Source: Gnetum montanum | Taxonomy: Eukaryota; Streptophyta; Gnetopsida; Gnetales; Gnetaceae | Assembly: GCA_015680685.1 (NCBI GenBank) | Contig: MNCI01020717.1 | Coordinates: forward strand, 158,762 to 222,761 | Length of the DNA stretch: 64,000 nucleotides | Reading direction: 5' to 3' | Part shown: piece by piece, positions 11,766 through 23,979 of the stretch | How the letters are laid out: each line of letters starts with the position of its first letter | Position numbering within the stretch: the stretch's first letter is position 1 | Translations under genes and position numbers: made by a program | The notes under the pieces: model-generated | Database searches by the model: none | What the model was told of the DNA's origin: nothing | The model's input: only the letters and a program-made list of their open reading frames with translations

Positions 11766-12739
11766 GGATACCACTAAAAAGATGGAGGAGAATTCATCAC
11801 ATATAAAAATGTAGATATAACATTTCCTAACCTATTCAATTCTCTCAATCACATATTCATTAGAGTAAAGCATGAAAAGAGAAAGAAAAAGAGAAAAAAA
11901 GGGAGATAGAGAAAAGTGAAAAGAGAAAGAAATAAAAGTATGGAAAAGCATGTTAGGAACATCACCAATAAAAAATGGTGGGGTGATGTGTCATAGAAGT
12001 GGGACATGGCTAGTTCCCTAAAGTTGATCTCTCCCTTACCTCATTCACATGTAGATTTCATTCTTCTTATATTACTCTACGCTCAACACTTCCTCATTGT
12101 AGTAGGGTAGAGATACTTATTCAGCCTTACTAATGTAGAATATAGAGAGAAATGAAAATAGATGAGGAGAGGGAATAAGAGGAAGAAGAGAGAAATATAG
12201 TAAAGGTGAGAAAAATGATAGGATGCAAAATGAAGAGCAAAAAAGTAGGAGGAGAAAAGATGATATTGCTCATACACCTATCATGAAGATAGTGCTATGT
12301 CATAGAAGTGGGGCATGGCTAAATCCTTCACACTGTGATTAAAAAAGTTGTCATATATATATTGTTGAAGTAAACTCTCCTTGTTTCACTCAATAAGATG
12401 CTCAATCATACCCTCTCATGGAGCAATGATATATTCATCCACTTAAAAACCTGACTATTTATATTAAGCACATAGAGTAGAATAGGATAGATAGCATAGG
12501 GAAATATAAAAGAAAACAACTAGAGAAATAGTAGAATATGAGATAGAGAGGGGGGATATAGTAAGTGAAATAATATAAGAAAAATAAGGTTTAGAGAAAA
12601 CTTGTTATCTTGACATAGTATATATTCTACCATAGTAAAGAAAATTTGATAAAAAGTAAACTTCTAATAGGAGAACACTTGTTTGATCTCAAATAGTTAG
12701 TAGGTTTAATGTTGTAGTTTGGATATATGTAGCAGTGCT
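11766..12739 (-). other. G1 sequence between pol end and 3' LTR
   Basis: Purine-biased on the plus strand, with no motif. The minus-strand open stretch at 12083-12277 (Phe/Leu/Ser/Tyr-rich) is a composition artefact. It is read as the 3' untranslated region of G1. Confidence 0.4.
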
Positions 12740-14300
12740 TTAGAAAGCTTCTATTGATAGGATTTAGAAATTAATGTCCTTCCATATTAGACAAGAGGTA
12801 GGTGTCATTTTGTAGAGATTGAACCACTATGAAAGGATCCTACTAGTTAGGAGAGAACTTTGTATCTTTGAAGTTTAGAAAATGGTAAAGAACTAGATTG
12901 TCCTTGTGAATTTCTTTGATTTTGACATGTCTTCAATGGAAACATTGAATATCTACTTGATATTCATGTAGATGTTGAAGAGTAACTTGTCATTGTTCTT
13001 TATAAAGATCTAACTTAGTGTATCATATGTTGTTGTTGTCTTTAGTTGATAGTAAAAGCAAAGAAAAGACTTAGACAAGACTTCTTAATGTCAGAATATC
13101 TAGTCTCATAGTTTTAGAAAAGATGAGATATGTGGTAGATGAAAAGATCTACTTCATCTTATTACCTTTGAGAGAGGATAGTAGATATGGAATGGTTAGA
13201 TTTGGAAAGATAGAGGTAGAAAGGCTGATTGAATTATGGAAAATATAAAACAAGAACAATGGTTTGAGCTTCTTTGATGGAATCAAAGGCCTTTTGATAC
13301 TCCTTATCCTAGATGAAAGAACTAGATTTACAAATCAAAAATGAAGTGATGAATTGATTAAAGATGACCTTGTAGAATATGCATACCTTGAATGTTCTTA
13401 GGTGGTGTGAGATCTAGAACAACCTTAACCTTATCAGGGTTAAAAACTATATAATCCTAAGAAATAAGATAACCCAACATCTTTCTTGTAAGGATTCCAA
13501 AAATGCATTTCTTGAGATTAAGATGGATATTGAACTTGTTATAGCTAGTTAGGACTTGATCTAAATTAGAAGCATGATCAATAGTTAGAGTAGATTAGCT
13601 AGTCTAATCATAAATCTAATTATTAATTATTCAAACATCATGTCATTGAAGATGAAAGTCATAACTCCTTGATAAGTAACTCTAGCATTCTTGAGTTTAA
13701 AGGGCATTTTAGTATAACAAAATATTCCTCAAGGAGTTATAAAAGTGGTATATTATTATTGCTCTAGCTTTATTTGGATTTGGTTGTAACAAAAAAATCC
13801 ATCCATAAATGATAAAAGAGCATAGTTAGCTATAGAGACTATGAGCTAATCAATATCAGATAAAGAAAAATAATCCTTAAGAGTGATCTTGTTGATGTCT
13901 CGAAAGCCAATGCATATGCAAATCTCACCATTCTTTTTGGAAACTCCAACCATGTTAGAAATCCAATCATAATAGTCAATCGGGTAGATAAATTGAACAT
14001 TGTAGATCTTGGTAATTTTTTCTTTTATATTAAGAGCTATAGTAGGATGAAATTTTCTAACCTTTTTCTTAATAGGTATAGAAACTTATTCCAAGATAAC
14101 ATTGTGTTAAACCAACCTTGGGTCTAGATTGGACATGTCATTGTATCCCCAAGCGAAAGAGATTAAATGGTTTTGCATGGTTACTAGGATAGCTTCTTGA
14201 AGGTTTTGAAAAAGGATAGTACTAAGCTGAAGAGTCTTTTGTTCATCCTTATGACTTAGTACTGGTAAGTCTATTAGGAAGTCATTTGTTAGAAGAGGTT
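12740..14300 (-). pseudogene. G1 pol: reverse transcriptase to integrase C-terminus, broken
   Basis: Minus-strand reading shows the usual Ty3/Gypsy order. Just before RT, around 14100-14190, there is an FAWGYNDMSNLDPRLV block (family: FAWSYxDMPGLDPxLV). RT then runs from about 14080 to 13630 with SKKNGEICICIGFRD, FMDGFFCYNQI and FNDMMFE. Downstream, KKCIFGI and PDKVKVVLDL (about 13540-13400) are the RT/RNase H connection. Around 12750-13000, NVSIEDMSKSKKF looks like the integrase C-terminal region. The YVDD block falls where the frame is broken. Stops and frameshifts occur throughout, so the copy cannot be translated. Family resemblance is to Tat/Athila-type plant Gypsy elements, judged from the RT and linker motifs only. 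Confidence 0.75.
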
Positions 14301-15857
14301 CTTGATGAAGGAGAGAGAGATTTGATTGAGAAAAAGAATCATTCTCTATAATGTCTAAAGAGGATATAGAAGAAGCTAAAATTAATGCTAAATCAAGAAA
14401 ATAGGAATCTAGAGTCCTATGTACCCATCTTGAAGGATGAATTAAGATTAAAGGTTAAAGTAGAAAATTTGGATAGATAACCATGTTCACCTAGACCAGA
14501 ATCATAAAGTCTAATTTACCATCTAAAAACAAAGACATTAAATGCTAAGTTAAATGTCCAAATTTCATGGACATTAAAACTTCTAGAGTGCACATTGTTT
14601 CTAAGTTATAAAATAAATTGAGAAGGAAAGTTTTGATACCAAATCTTTCATTTATATTCTAGTAATTTGAGAATCAATGCAAAAGCAAAGAGAAAGTCAT
14701 AGCAAAGTTAGGTAAAAGAGAGGAAGATGGTAAGTCATAGTAGCAGGAGGTAGGGGATTAGGGGTAGGTCCAATAGTAGAAACAAATTATCTTAAGTCTA
14801 CTTACTTCCTCCCAGATCTCAAATGTAAGTTATTTAGATCCAAGTTAGGAATTTTTGTATAGTTTGCCACCATTCCTCTAGCTTGTCATGATGACTATTT
14901 TGGATTTTGTAATTTCGAAGTACTTTTGCTAGCTAGATGCAATGCTAGGCTTAGATTTAGTAATGCTTGGTAGTTTTAGAGGGATTTAAAGCTTAGATTT
15001 AAAGTGTTTGGTTAGATTTTGACTTGGAATTAAGAACCCCATTACATGACCTCATTTTATTGACTTGGAATTAAATTGTTTAGGTTATGTTACTAGAAAG
15101 TTCATGCATGTGTTCATTTTATTTCTCATATGAGTAGTAGATAGAAAACACATCAATAATCTAGAGTTTTTAGTAGGTTTTCTATCTATATTGAGAGAAA
15201 TCAAAAATTTTACATCAATGTTATAGTGCATCAAACAACGTTTCTAGGGAAAGAAAATCCCGTGATTCTAGTTTATTATAGCTAAATTTAGTAAATGTTT
15301 TGAGTTGTATTAGTAGACATATATGTAAATCGATATCATTTGTAGTCAAACTTGTAATTGTTTTTATAAATTTTAGAAAAATGTGATTCAGAAGATTTTA
15401 GTAAAGAACATGATGTGAGAGTTTTAATGTATCATCGTTTTTGCCAAACACTTAAGTGTTAGATTGCATGAAATGACATTTCACATCAAAGTAAGCTTTA
15501 ACGTAGAACATTAGAGTTTGATAATGAAGTTTTGATGCATCAAATTGAAAATATAAAAGAGAATTTTAACATGAAACTAATGTAAAATCAACATGTTTTG
15601 ATGTGATTGTGATAAGCTAGAGTTCTAATGTGAAAAAATATGTTTTGATGTTGAACTATTTGCCATTTATTTCTAGGGATTTAGCAGAACCTAGGCTTCT
15701 TATCATTAAGCCTATGTTCTTCATCTTGGTGGATGAGAGAAGCATCCTTGAAAATAACTAGAGAAGGTTAGTTTTCATCATGAGCAAGCCACTATTTGAT
15801 GACAAAATGCTTGTGCCACCAAAGCTTTGGGCACACACGGAATCTTTAAGTTTTTCA
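14301..15857. other. G1 internal sequence without a clear domain
   Basis: The first few hundred bases are probably the linker upstream of RT on the minus strand. Beyond about 14860 no motif was recognised on either strand. Protease and nucleocapsid motifs were looked for by eye and not seen. Confidence 0.35.
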
Positions 15858-17640
15858 TCATCCACTTCCATGTGGTGATTTAATGGGCTTGGGAGAAGAG
15901 GTTGTTTTGTGAGCTTTAGAGGTAATCTTATTGAGATTCTCTATAGATCTTATAGAAATTATCATTGAAAGGAGGTTAGAAATTGAGAAATTATCTAAGG
16001 ATGTCTTGGTGTATAGAAAATTCTTGGAGAAGCTATGCAAGAGACAAGAGTATTGGTAATTTAGTGTCAATAGCACATTGCTCCTAGAGACTTAGATCTC
16101 CAGGGTAATGTTTAATCCACCAAGTTCTTAGATTTTTTTTGAGAGGTGAGTTAGGAGCTTAAGAATTGGAAAAAGTTTAAGTTAGTCTTATGTTGGCTAA
16201 AAGTAACTAAAGCTTGTTATCATGTAAGTTTGTTAATTTGGATGTATAGAGTCCAATTCACTTAGCATTTTTATAGAACTTAATGTGAGATCTATTTCAA
16301 CATTGAAATTGGAGACCTTAGGTGATGTCCCATTTTGATGTATAGTACAAGAGGTTGAGATTACACAAATTTTGGAAAGAGTACAATAACTAGGGATGGT
16401 TTTAGCCACTATGAAATGAAGTTCATAAAGAGAATGAAAAATAGCCAAAAGGATCAAGAACCATTCTAAGACATAAAAGTAAGTCTAGAAGTCTTTTTTT
16501 TTTTTGAAGGATAGGAATAGTGAGGCAAGAAACTAATTATGGGATATGGTTACTTGTACCTTAAATAAGAATTGATAACACCTAGTTTATTAACATCATG
16601 GGAGTAGTGGAGGAGTTTGAGGTGAGATCCACTAATGAAGCATAAAGCACTTAGAAGTGGCTATTTAAGGGAGAAGAAGTAAAGTATTTTAATAAGTTTG
16701 ATAGGATAGGAATGTTATTTTCTTTAGAATTAAAGCATTCTTACTCTAGTGTGACAAAGCATGTAGGATTAATAAAAAGTTATTTAGCTAAAAAAGTATT
16801 TTTTTGCAATGCATATAGAATGGAAATAAGCAATCCTTACTTGGAACTTAGCTATATTGAGATATTTCTTTGGATTCCTAGAGAGAGGAATAAAGATTGA
16901 CAATTTCAAGTTGAATTCGATAGAACTATCAATCATGGAGAAATAGGTAGGGTTAGAAGAAAAAATATGTCATTAATGTGCACAAGGGAACTAATGAAGA
17001 TTTGAAGAAAATTTGCCTTTTGTTCATTGAAAGGGTATTTTGTAAGAAAATTGGTAAAAAATGGGTGCCAGTCCCTAGGTGGTTATATAGGATGATGTTC
17101 CAAGGAAGGGTAGTTGATTGGGCATTGATAGTTTATCAAGAGGTAGTAGAAGAAATAAAGAAATTTCCCCAGGAGAACAAGAAAGAGAAAAAGAAGACAA
17201 TGAGTTGAAGGCTCACTTTTGGCTATTACTATGAACTAATAAAAGCTTTGACAATGTTGTTTATCCATGGAGGAGAGGAATAGGAAGATATTATTTTAGA
17301 GGTATACTTTAGGCTCCAATTGTTCAAATACTTAGGAAGTTCTTTAACATTAATATTAAAGACTAGAGAGTAGGTAGGATCCCCAATGTTAAAAAGCATC
17401 GAGAAGTCACACAAGAAAAATAAGTAGAGATATGGAAGTAGGAAAGGAGGGAAGTTTGGAAAGCACCTCTAGAGTTATAGAAAAAGGATGGACATCAAGA
17501 AATAGGAAATATCATTCTAAAGAAGAAGACATTTCTTCCAAGATCCCAAAATTGAAAGTCTTCCAAGAGAAACTAGAAGAAAGCATATGTAAGCTTATTA
17601 GTTTAGAAAATTCTACTAAGTGTAATTAAAATAGGAAATT
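15858..17640 (+). pseudogene. Decayed gene antisense to G1 pol, possible relative of the G2/G3 antisense gene
   Basis: The plus strand carries several lysine/glutamate-rich open stretches (16712-16900, 16978-17208, 17432-17629) that look coding. Their minus-strand shadows are serine/leucine-rich and do not. The clearest part, 16978-17208, has VPRWLYRMMFQGRVVDWALI followed by VYQEVVEEI. The G2 antisense gene has, at a comparable place, a pattern with G-x(3)-D, a lost tryptophan and a later EI (about 48270-48340). I infer distant homology from this spacing; an alignment could overturn it. The gene lies between pol and the 5' LTR, on the opposite strand, in an element whose LTRs belong to a different family from G2. 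No known domain was recognised. The start of the gene is not defined. Confidence 0.35.
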
Positions 17641-17820
17641 TTTCTTGTATGCTTAATGCCTTAGATACTTTATCTTCAGTGTTCTAAAGATAGAGCATCA
17701 TATCATTGAAAAATGTTAGTCGCTGTGGTTATATTTTAGAAAAGTTAATACTAGGTTGAGGGATTGTGGAAATTTATGATGTTAAGGGAGGATGCACATA
17801 GAAAATGGGTCTAAAAGTTG

Positions 17821-19110
17821 TGTAGATTGTTGAACTTAGAAGGGGGAGGAGAAAATCAATAATTTTTACAAATTACAACTTTGTAACACAAAATCATACA
17901 CACCAAATTTAATGTGGTTTCCCAACTTGGGTAGTCCACACTTGGAGGGTAGATCATTAGCATGCATTTGAACTTTGTTGCTCTCAAAATGTGGTTGAAG
18001 ATTCACATCCTATAGTCTTTAAGCCCTACTCTAGAGTGCCATACCACAACACCAACCACTCAACCTTTCAAGGTCTCATCAAGTTTGGAATATGGTTTCA
18101 TGGCTTTGATAACCTTTACAAATTTGAGCTTTGCCTTAAAGTATTGTACTATAGTGCCAACAACTCAATCCTACAGAATCTTGACAAGCTCAAGCAAGAT
18201 GCCTTCCCACAGGAAGCACATCAACCCTGCAGGGCAACAAGAAAGAATAATTATAAGGGATAGATGCAACTTAGTTTGATGATCCTTGTACATTGAGGTA
18301 AAACACACTTTACAATGAAAAAATGATGATACAATGAAGAGCAACAAAGATTAGAATGATTCAAAAAATTGTTATACAATGATTCCACATAAGCTTAAAC
18401 ATTTCCTAATGCATATGATGTCTTCTTATAGCTACCATGCTTCTAAATGCATCTTAGAACTCATGTAATAGCTAGGTAATGGTTACTAATGATCATGAAA
18501 GATGTATTCTTCCTACCTAAGATGTCTCTTTGTATTTTCCTTTTATTGTAGAAAGATGTCTTTGTTTGGGAAAGATGTCTTTTCAAAATCTTCATTATGG
18601 GAAGATGTCTTTGTCTAATCTAAGATGTCTTTTTGAAACTAGCCTGCATTATGTGAGGACGTCTTTGTGTATGGAAAGACATCTTTGTTTGATGAAAGAC
18701 ATTTGCAATTTTACATAGACATCTTGCCTATGCTACCTACTGGAAAGATGTCTTTGGTATGGGAAAGATGTCTCTTTTGAAGGGGCCAAAAATGAAATTT
18801 CTTGTTTTGATGCTAGGAGCCTTTGGATGCCTCCAAACAAGTCCCCATAGATCTTATAACCTCCTAGACTCATCAAAATGAGCTATAAATACTCCAAAAC
18901 ATGCTAAAAAATCTAGGAATAATCATAAACAAAAATAGAGATATTCTGCTTGAATTCTTCATATTTGTCCATGCTCCCTTGAGTCCTTGTGATTCCTAAG
19001 TTGCTTGTAAGTCCTTGAGTCCTTTGCTCTTACTCTTGTAAACACAAAAATCACACAAACATCCTTGTACTCTATTTTCCATAACATTTTGACATACTAA
19101 AAGGTCAACA
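17821..19110 (-). mobile_element. Solo Copia-family LTR with target duplication AGTTG
   Basis: A 1290-bp LTR, TG...CA, flanked by identical 5-bp copies agttg at 17816-17820 and 19111-19115. On the minus strand it starts TGTTGACCTTTTAGTATGTC. It is the same family as the LTRs at 22377, 27903, 39102 and 42129. It inserted into G1 and later lost its internal part by LTR-LTR recombination. A cluster of about a dozen AGATGTCT/AGACATCT-like motifs occupies 18500-18790. Plus-strand open stretches inside it are not genes. Confidence 0.9.
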
Positions 19111-19965
19111 AGTTGCAGGTGTAGATATACCTAATGAGATTGGATTCAGTGAGTATACAGGCAAGGATGACATGGTGACAAGTTGGGAAATGTTAAAAAA
19201 TGATGGATTAATAAGAGTAGGAAGTGGAATAGATTGGAAAGGGGACATGGTAGGCTATGGTTGAGTGATGAAATATGTGATTCCAAAAGGTTGAATAGAG
19301 GATAAAAAAATGAAGTGAGGATTACTAACATTATTGGGAGGAAATAGTCGATAGGGAGGAATAAAGCTTGCAGTAAGACTATGTGGTCTTGTGGTAGAAG
19401 GAATAGATCTAGGTGAAGTATTTTAAGCTAATGTGATGTTGATGTTATGTATGCGATGTGACAAGGGGTTGCTTTTGTCAAGCTACCCTATTGGTTATCA
19501 TTTACTTGCATCTCCTAGGTGAATATTAGATTCAGAGGCCACGATTCCTCTTCTTTTTCTAAGAGTAATATGAGAACTGAAAGGTTGATCTAGGATACTT
19601 TTCATCCTAGCTCCTTTAATTTGTAGATGGATATATTATTAAAGTTTTTCCTACTCCATTATGAATTTTGCAATCTCCTTAGCTTTCTCATTATTTAGTT
19701 TAATTGGATGGTCTAGATTGGGAAGAAAAGGTGGTAGATCATTAGCTTGGTTAGACTTTTCCATGAGCTTGAACATGTCAAGTGTAAGGAGATAGCCCAA
19801 CTCTTGTTTGGCATAGGTTAATTTGTAGTCTTGTAGACTTAATCCTTATGAAAACCCTTGATTTCTCTTGAGGTTCATGAGCTTCTTAATCTTGGAAAAA
19901 TTTGAATAAGAGAATAATGTCATAGCTATGATGATAGAAGTGATTGCGACTTCATAGGGTTGTTA
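19111..19965 (-). pseudogene. Possible start of G1 gag
   Basis: Minus-strand reading downstream of the 5' LTR has a charged, coding-like stretch around 19560-19900 containing NFSKIKKLMNLKRNQGF and later LNNEKAKEIAKFIME. It is followed by a proline/serine-rich part. The position, right after the 5' LTR and in the pol orientation, fits a gag N-terminus. The motif resemblance is weak and the frame is broken. The rest of gag is not visible beyond the solo LTR. Confidence 0.3.
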
Positions 19966-19974
19966 CCAATGCAT

Positions 19975-20558
19975 TAGTTTATCCTTGCAAACATGATAGA
20001 CTGAAAAAAAAAATGTAAGGATTCTATTCAAAAAATACATCAAATTCACAGAGAATCGAAATGATATTAGTATTTTAACATATCATATAATACATCATTC
20101 TATTCAAAAAAATACCTATTACAGCATGAACGAATGATGTATTAAAGTCTATAGAAGCTTTTGGAAAGTTCTAGAAGTTTTCGAATAGGAGAATCGATAT
20201 GTAAATAATTGTTGTGAGAATTGATGTTAGATGTGAAAAGTAAAATCAATGTTGAACATTGAAGAACTAGTTAACATTAAACTTCAAAGAGTTCATTTTC
20301 TAAAAAAGTTTAAGTCAGGATTGATGTAGGAGATGACACTAGATATTGAAATTGAAAGCTATAGAAGAGGAGTAAAACATGATGTTGCAAATAATATGAG
20401 ATGTAATGTTTGGTAAGAGCTAAAGATGGAGACCAGAAACTACATTGTAGATGATGTAGGATGTTGAATCTACATTCCTAAAGATCACTTTGAGCTAAGA
20501 AGCCATAGAAATGTAGCCAAAACTATGAATTATGTAGAAAAATGCCAAAGTGAATACA
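19975..20558 (-). repeat. 5' LTR of G1, partly diverged
   Basis: The U3 half (20110-20558) aligns with 11320-11750. The inner part is not alignable by eye. A possible primer-binding site, ggttgttacca on the plus strand (about 19960-19972), resembles the complement of an initiator-Met type site but is degenerate. Confidence 0.5.
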
Positions 20559-22371
20559 ATAATAGTGACATGTGTTGTTTTAATTAAAGTGTTTTAGTAT
20601 GGCTTGTTTATTTTTGTGAGAAGTCTACATGAGTTATGAGAGGAATTTTAGTTTTTGTTATTTTTAATTTATTTTTAGAAATAGTGTTAGGATTGATACA
20701 TTTGAGTGTTTAGTATGTTTTCATTAAAGACCCCACACTTTACTCTTCCAAGCACTTTGAAATCCATTAAAGGTACCATTTGAGAGTTTGATCTAAGGTA
20801 TGAATACCTGAGAATTAAAGATCAAATCAACATGAAGTTGTAGAGCTAGTAAAGGTAAGTGATAGGGGTATGTGAAGTGGGATAGGAAGTGGATTGATAG
20901 GGGACCTAACTATGTGCTAGTAAAGGAAGTGATAGGGGACCTAACTATGTTGGTAGTGTTAGATTGCCTCTAAAGGATAGATGCAAAATGAAGATAACCC
21001 TAAGGAATCCTTAAAGCATGATCTAGATACACTAAATTACTTTACATTTTTCACATTAATGAATTCCCTTTTGCATTTTTTCTATTGCATTCATTAAGCA
21101 TAATATTGAATGTTAGATATATTTGATTTGCCATGACATCTAGGAATGGGATGTCATACTCAAGTTTTGCATCAAAATCATGGGCTGTGGTCAAACGATC
21201 AATGTTGATCATGAGTTATGGTCAAGTTATGATTAAGTTATGGTTGGCCTTCATGGTTAAGTTGTATTTAGTTCATAGTTAACTCATTTTTGTGGTAGTT
21301 TCTTTTGATGATTTTTTAAGAAAATCATGAGTTATGATAAGGTTGTCTTTGGGTCATGGTTAGCCATCATGGGTTGTGGTGAGATTACGATATTAGGTTT
21401 GAACTATTTTGGTGTTCATTTTTCTATTGAAACTTGGTTCGACACATCTTGGTACCCTTGGGATTTTCGACATAGTCTAGTTGGTCTTGGACATGTTGAA
21501 TTATTAAAATTGATCTTAGTATTAATTGTTGATTCTTGTTAGAGCTTTTAAATATTTTTTCTTATTGGTTGTTGGTAGTATCCCTCCATCATTAACATTT
21601 TTTTGTACTTGTTTGGATGCTTGAATGTTTGTTACTTGTTAGAAGCTAGCATTGAGTTATATGGTTGGTTGAAGATGGACTTCCTAGAGATTTTAGTGTT
21701 TGATCCTCACTAGGATGCATTAGTGTGTCTTTTATTATAGGCCTCATCATACTGAAGAGGTTGATCCATGACTCATTAGTTCCTTTGATGCTACTAGAAT
21801 GTTAGAGGTGAGTTCTTGGTGATGCATCTAGCATCGATAGTTTGAAAAGTTAGAGGTAACTTCTAGATGACCTTCCTAGCATTGAGGCTAGTTAATAAAA
21901 TACATATGTATTATAGTTTGATATTTGGTTGGGTAATTGATTTGGAACTTGGATTGAAAATTACTCATGGTAACAATTCATAGATTTGAAATCGAGAGCA
22001 TTATGTGCTAGCCTAATTGTTTGTAGATTGATGGATTAGAGTGGATAATTAGATTTGTTTATATTTTTATTTGATGCTTAGATCTATGTTTGATATATGA
22101 TCTATAATATTTGGAGTATTTGTGCTTACTAACATGAATTATGGGTTAGCATGCCTTCACTTAGCCACCATGAAACTTGTCATTCAATTAGCTACAGGAG
22201 GTGATAAGCTTTCTCTCTTAGTGTATAATGATCCCCTTTCTTTCTTTTAGATCACTAAAGTTAGCTAAAGTAAGGAAACCTCTTGATATTTTCTGTTGAT
22301 ATTAGATGATATGCATGCTTATTTTCCTACTTTAGTCGATTTATCTCTTTCTCATATTATGATATTTTATG
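20559..22371. other. Old Gypsy interior or intergenic sequence, no domain seen
   Basis: This lies between G1 and the Copia element and is expected to be internal sequence of the element whose LTRs are at 10057 and 30138, but no gag or pol motif was found. A 21-bp block (tgataggggacctaactatg plus t) repeats at 20895 and 20930. The 21140-21390 stretch is a loose repeat of 'gttatggtcaag' and 'catggttagcc' words. The plus-strand open stretch at 21327-21542 has no motif. Confidence 0.35.
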
Positions 22372-22376
22372 GATAT

Positions 22377-23496
22377 TGAGGATTGTTGAACANCCTCAAA
22401 TAAAAAAAATATTTGAAGTAAAGCATACACAAAAATTAACAAGGTTCCCAAACTTGGGTAGTCCACATTAGGAGGGTGGTTCGTAAGCACACCTTAAGAC
22501 TTTGTGTCTCTTAAATGTGGTTTGAAGGGTACCACATCCTATACAACCTCTAAGCTCTGAAATGGAGTGGTTCAACACTAAAAATACACTCAACCTCACA
22601 AGGTTTTGACAAGCTTAGCATGTGGTTTTTAGGATCCCACAACCTTTACAACTTGAGATTTGATCTAGAGTGTTATGACACTACACCAACACTCAATCCC
22701 ACAGGATCTTGACAAGCTCAAGCAAGATTCCTTCTCGCAAGAAGCACATCAACCCCATAGGGCAATAATAGAGAATAATAATCATGAGAAAAGAATGCAA
22801 CTAAGTTTGCTGATTCTTCCACTTTGAGGTATAACTTACTTTGACCAATTACAACAGACAGAAGGTTGTACAATGAGGAACAACAATGATTATAATGATT
22901 TCTTGATGAATACAATGAAAGTACACATTTCTTGCACTTTTTCAAATGATAATTAAGTCTTATTATAGCCAATATGTTTCCAAAATTACCTAGGAATCTA
23001 TGCAATGGCTAGTTAATAATCACTAGAAATGTCTTCTTCAAGATAGAGACATCTTTCCATAATGGACCTTCATTCTAGAAAGACATCTTCTTTAAGATTG
23101 AGATGTCTTTGTGCATCAAACCTTCATTCTGCAAAGATTTCTTCTTCTCATGAAATATGTCTTTCTCTTTAGAAAGATGTTTGCTATTTTCCAGAGACGT
23201 CTTCTCTTGTTCTACCTTCAATTTTTCCAAGATGTCTTCTTTTTCTTGGAGATGTCTTCACTTAACGGTAGATGTCTACTATTTTTGCAAGATGCCTTCT
23301 TTGAAAATAATTCTTGAATGCTAAGGCTTCCTTCTAAGCTTTGTATTCTTTTTTCTTTGTCCATGATTGTGAACTTCCACATGCCTTCTTATCTTAATCC
23401 AGTTCCTACAAACACAACAACCACACAAACACACAAACACATAAATATCCTTGTGCTTCATTTCTCTTAATGTTTTGACATACCAAAAGGTCAACA
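22377..23496 (-). repeat. 3' LTR of the Copia-family element
   Basis: 1120 bp. Plus-strand ends are tgaggattgttgaac and aaggtcaaca. AGATGTCT/AGACATCT-like motifs crowd 23030-23300. It is about 200 bp shorter than its 5' partner, mostly within this motif cluster. Confidence 0.85.
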
Positions 23497-23512
23497 ATCT
23501 TCTCCTCTTTGG
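23497..23512 (-). other. Polypurine tract of the Copia-family element
   Basis: Minus strand reads AAAGAGGAGAAGAT directly before the LTR start TGTTGACC. A matching tract precedes the LTR at 39102-40200. Confidence 0.7.
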
Positions 23513-23979
23513 TTATGTTCAAAACTTAAGAAAATGGGTTAGTAGATATGCAGATATCTAGAAATATTCATAACTATACTCTCTCGCTTTTTGAACAGCA
23601 TCAAAGAGGATAAAGCACATAAACTTAACTCTAAAAACTAATATATTAAGACATAAATTCCTATGGTAGCTGGGGACTAGGATAAAGCTTTGAGGTTCAA
23701 GGTTATTCAGTAAAATGTAAAAAATAATGAAACAATGCAAGAACACCACATAGAGATATCGAAGGAAAACACCATCTATCTATAAGTCTTCTACAAAATA
23801 TCATGTGGCCAACTATCCACATAAATCCACAACTATAAAAAACAACCATTTGTTTAGCATTGCATCAATTACATATGTGAAAAGTTCCAAAAATCACATA
23901 TGTGAGTAATGAAAACTTCTTCTCCTTTTTGGACAACAACAAAAAAGAAAGAGAAAAATAATCTCCTGAGGTCTCTGAC

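Larger units (their letters stand above)
10871..20558 (-). mobile_element. Ty3/Gypsy element G1, minus strand, decayed
   Basis: Two related segments in direct orientation, about 11320-11750 and 20110-20558, are its LTRs. They share, for example, tacattgtagat and the aagccatagaa block. On the minus strand the order is 5' LTR, a possible gag start (19111-19965), pol (14300-12740), polypurine tract and 3' LTR. The left boundary is uncertain: the R-U5 halves of the two LTRs could not be aligned, so the left LTR start (about 10.6-10.9 kb) and the target duplication were not found. A solo Copia LTR sits inside it at 17821-19110. A plus-strand decayed gene (about 16690-17640) lies between pol and the 5' LTR, antisense to pol. 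Confidence 0.7.

Noticed and set aside
12083-12277. Minus-strand open stretch with many Phe, Leu, Ser and Tyr residues
   Set aside because: It is the shadow of a GA/A-rich stretch in the G1 3' region; no protein signal.
17991-18718. Several plus-strand open stretches in the solo LTR
   Set aside because: They lie wholly inside a non-coding LTR and recur, broken, in other copies of the LTR.
22393-22393. Undetermined base (n)
   Set aside because: A single ambiguous call in an LTR edge; not a biological feature, though it hints at lower sequence quality there.
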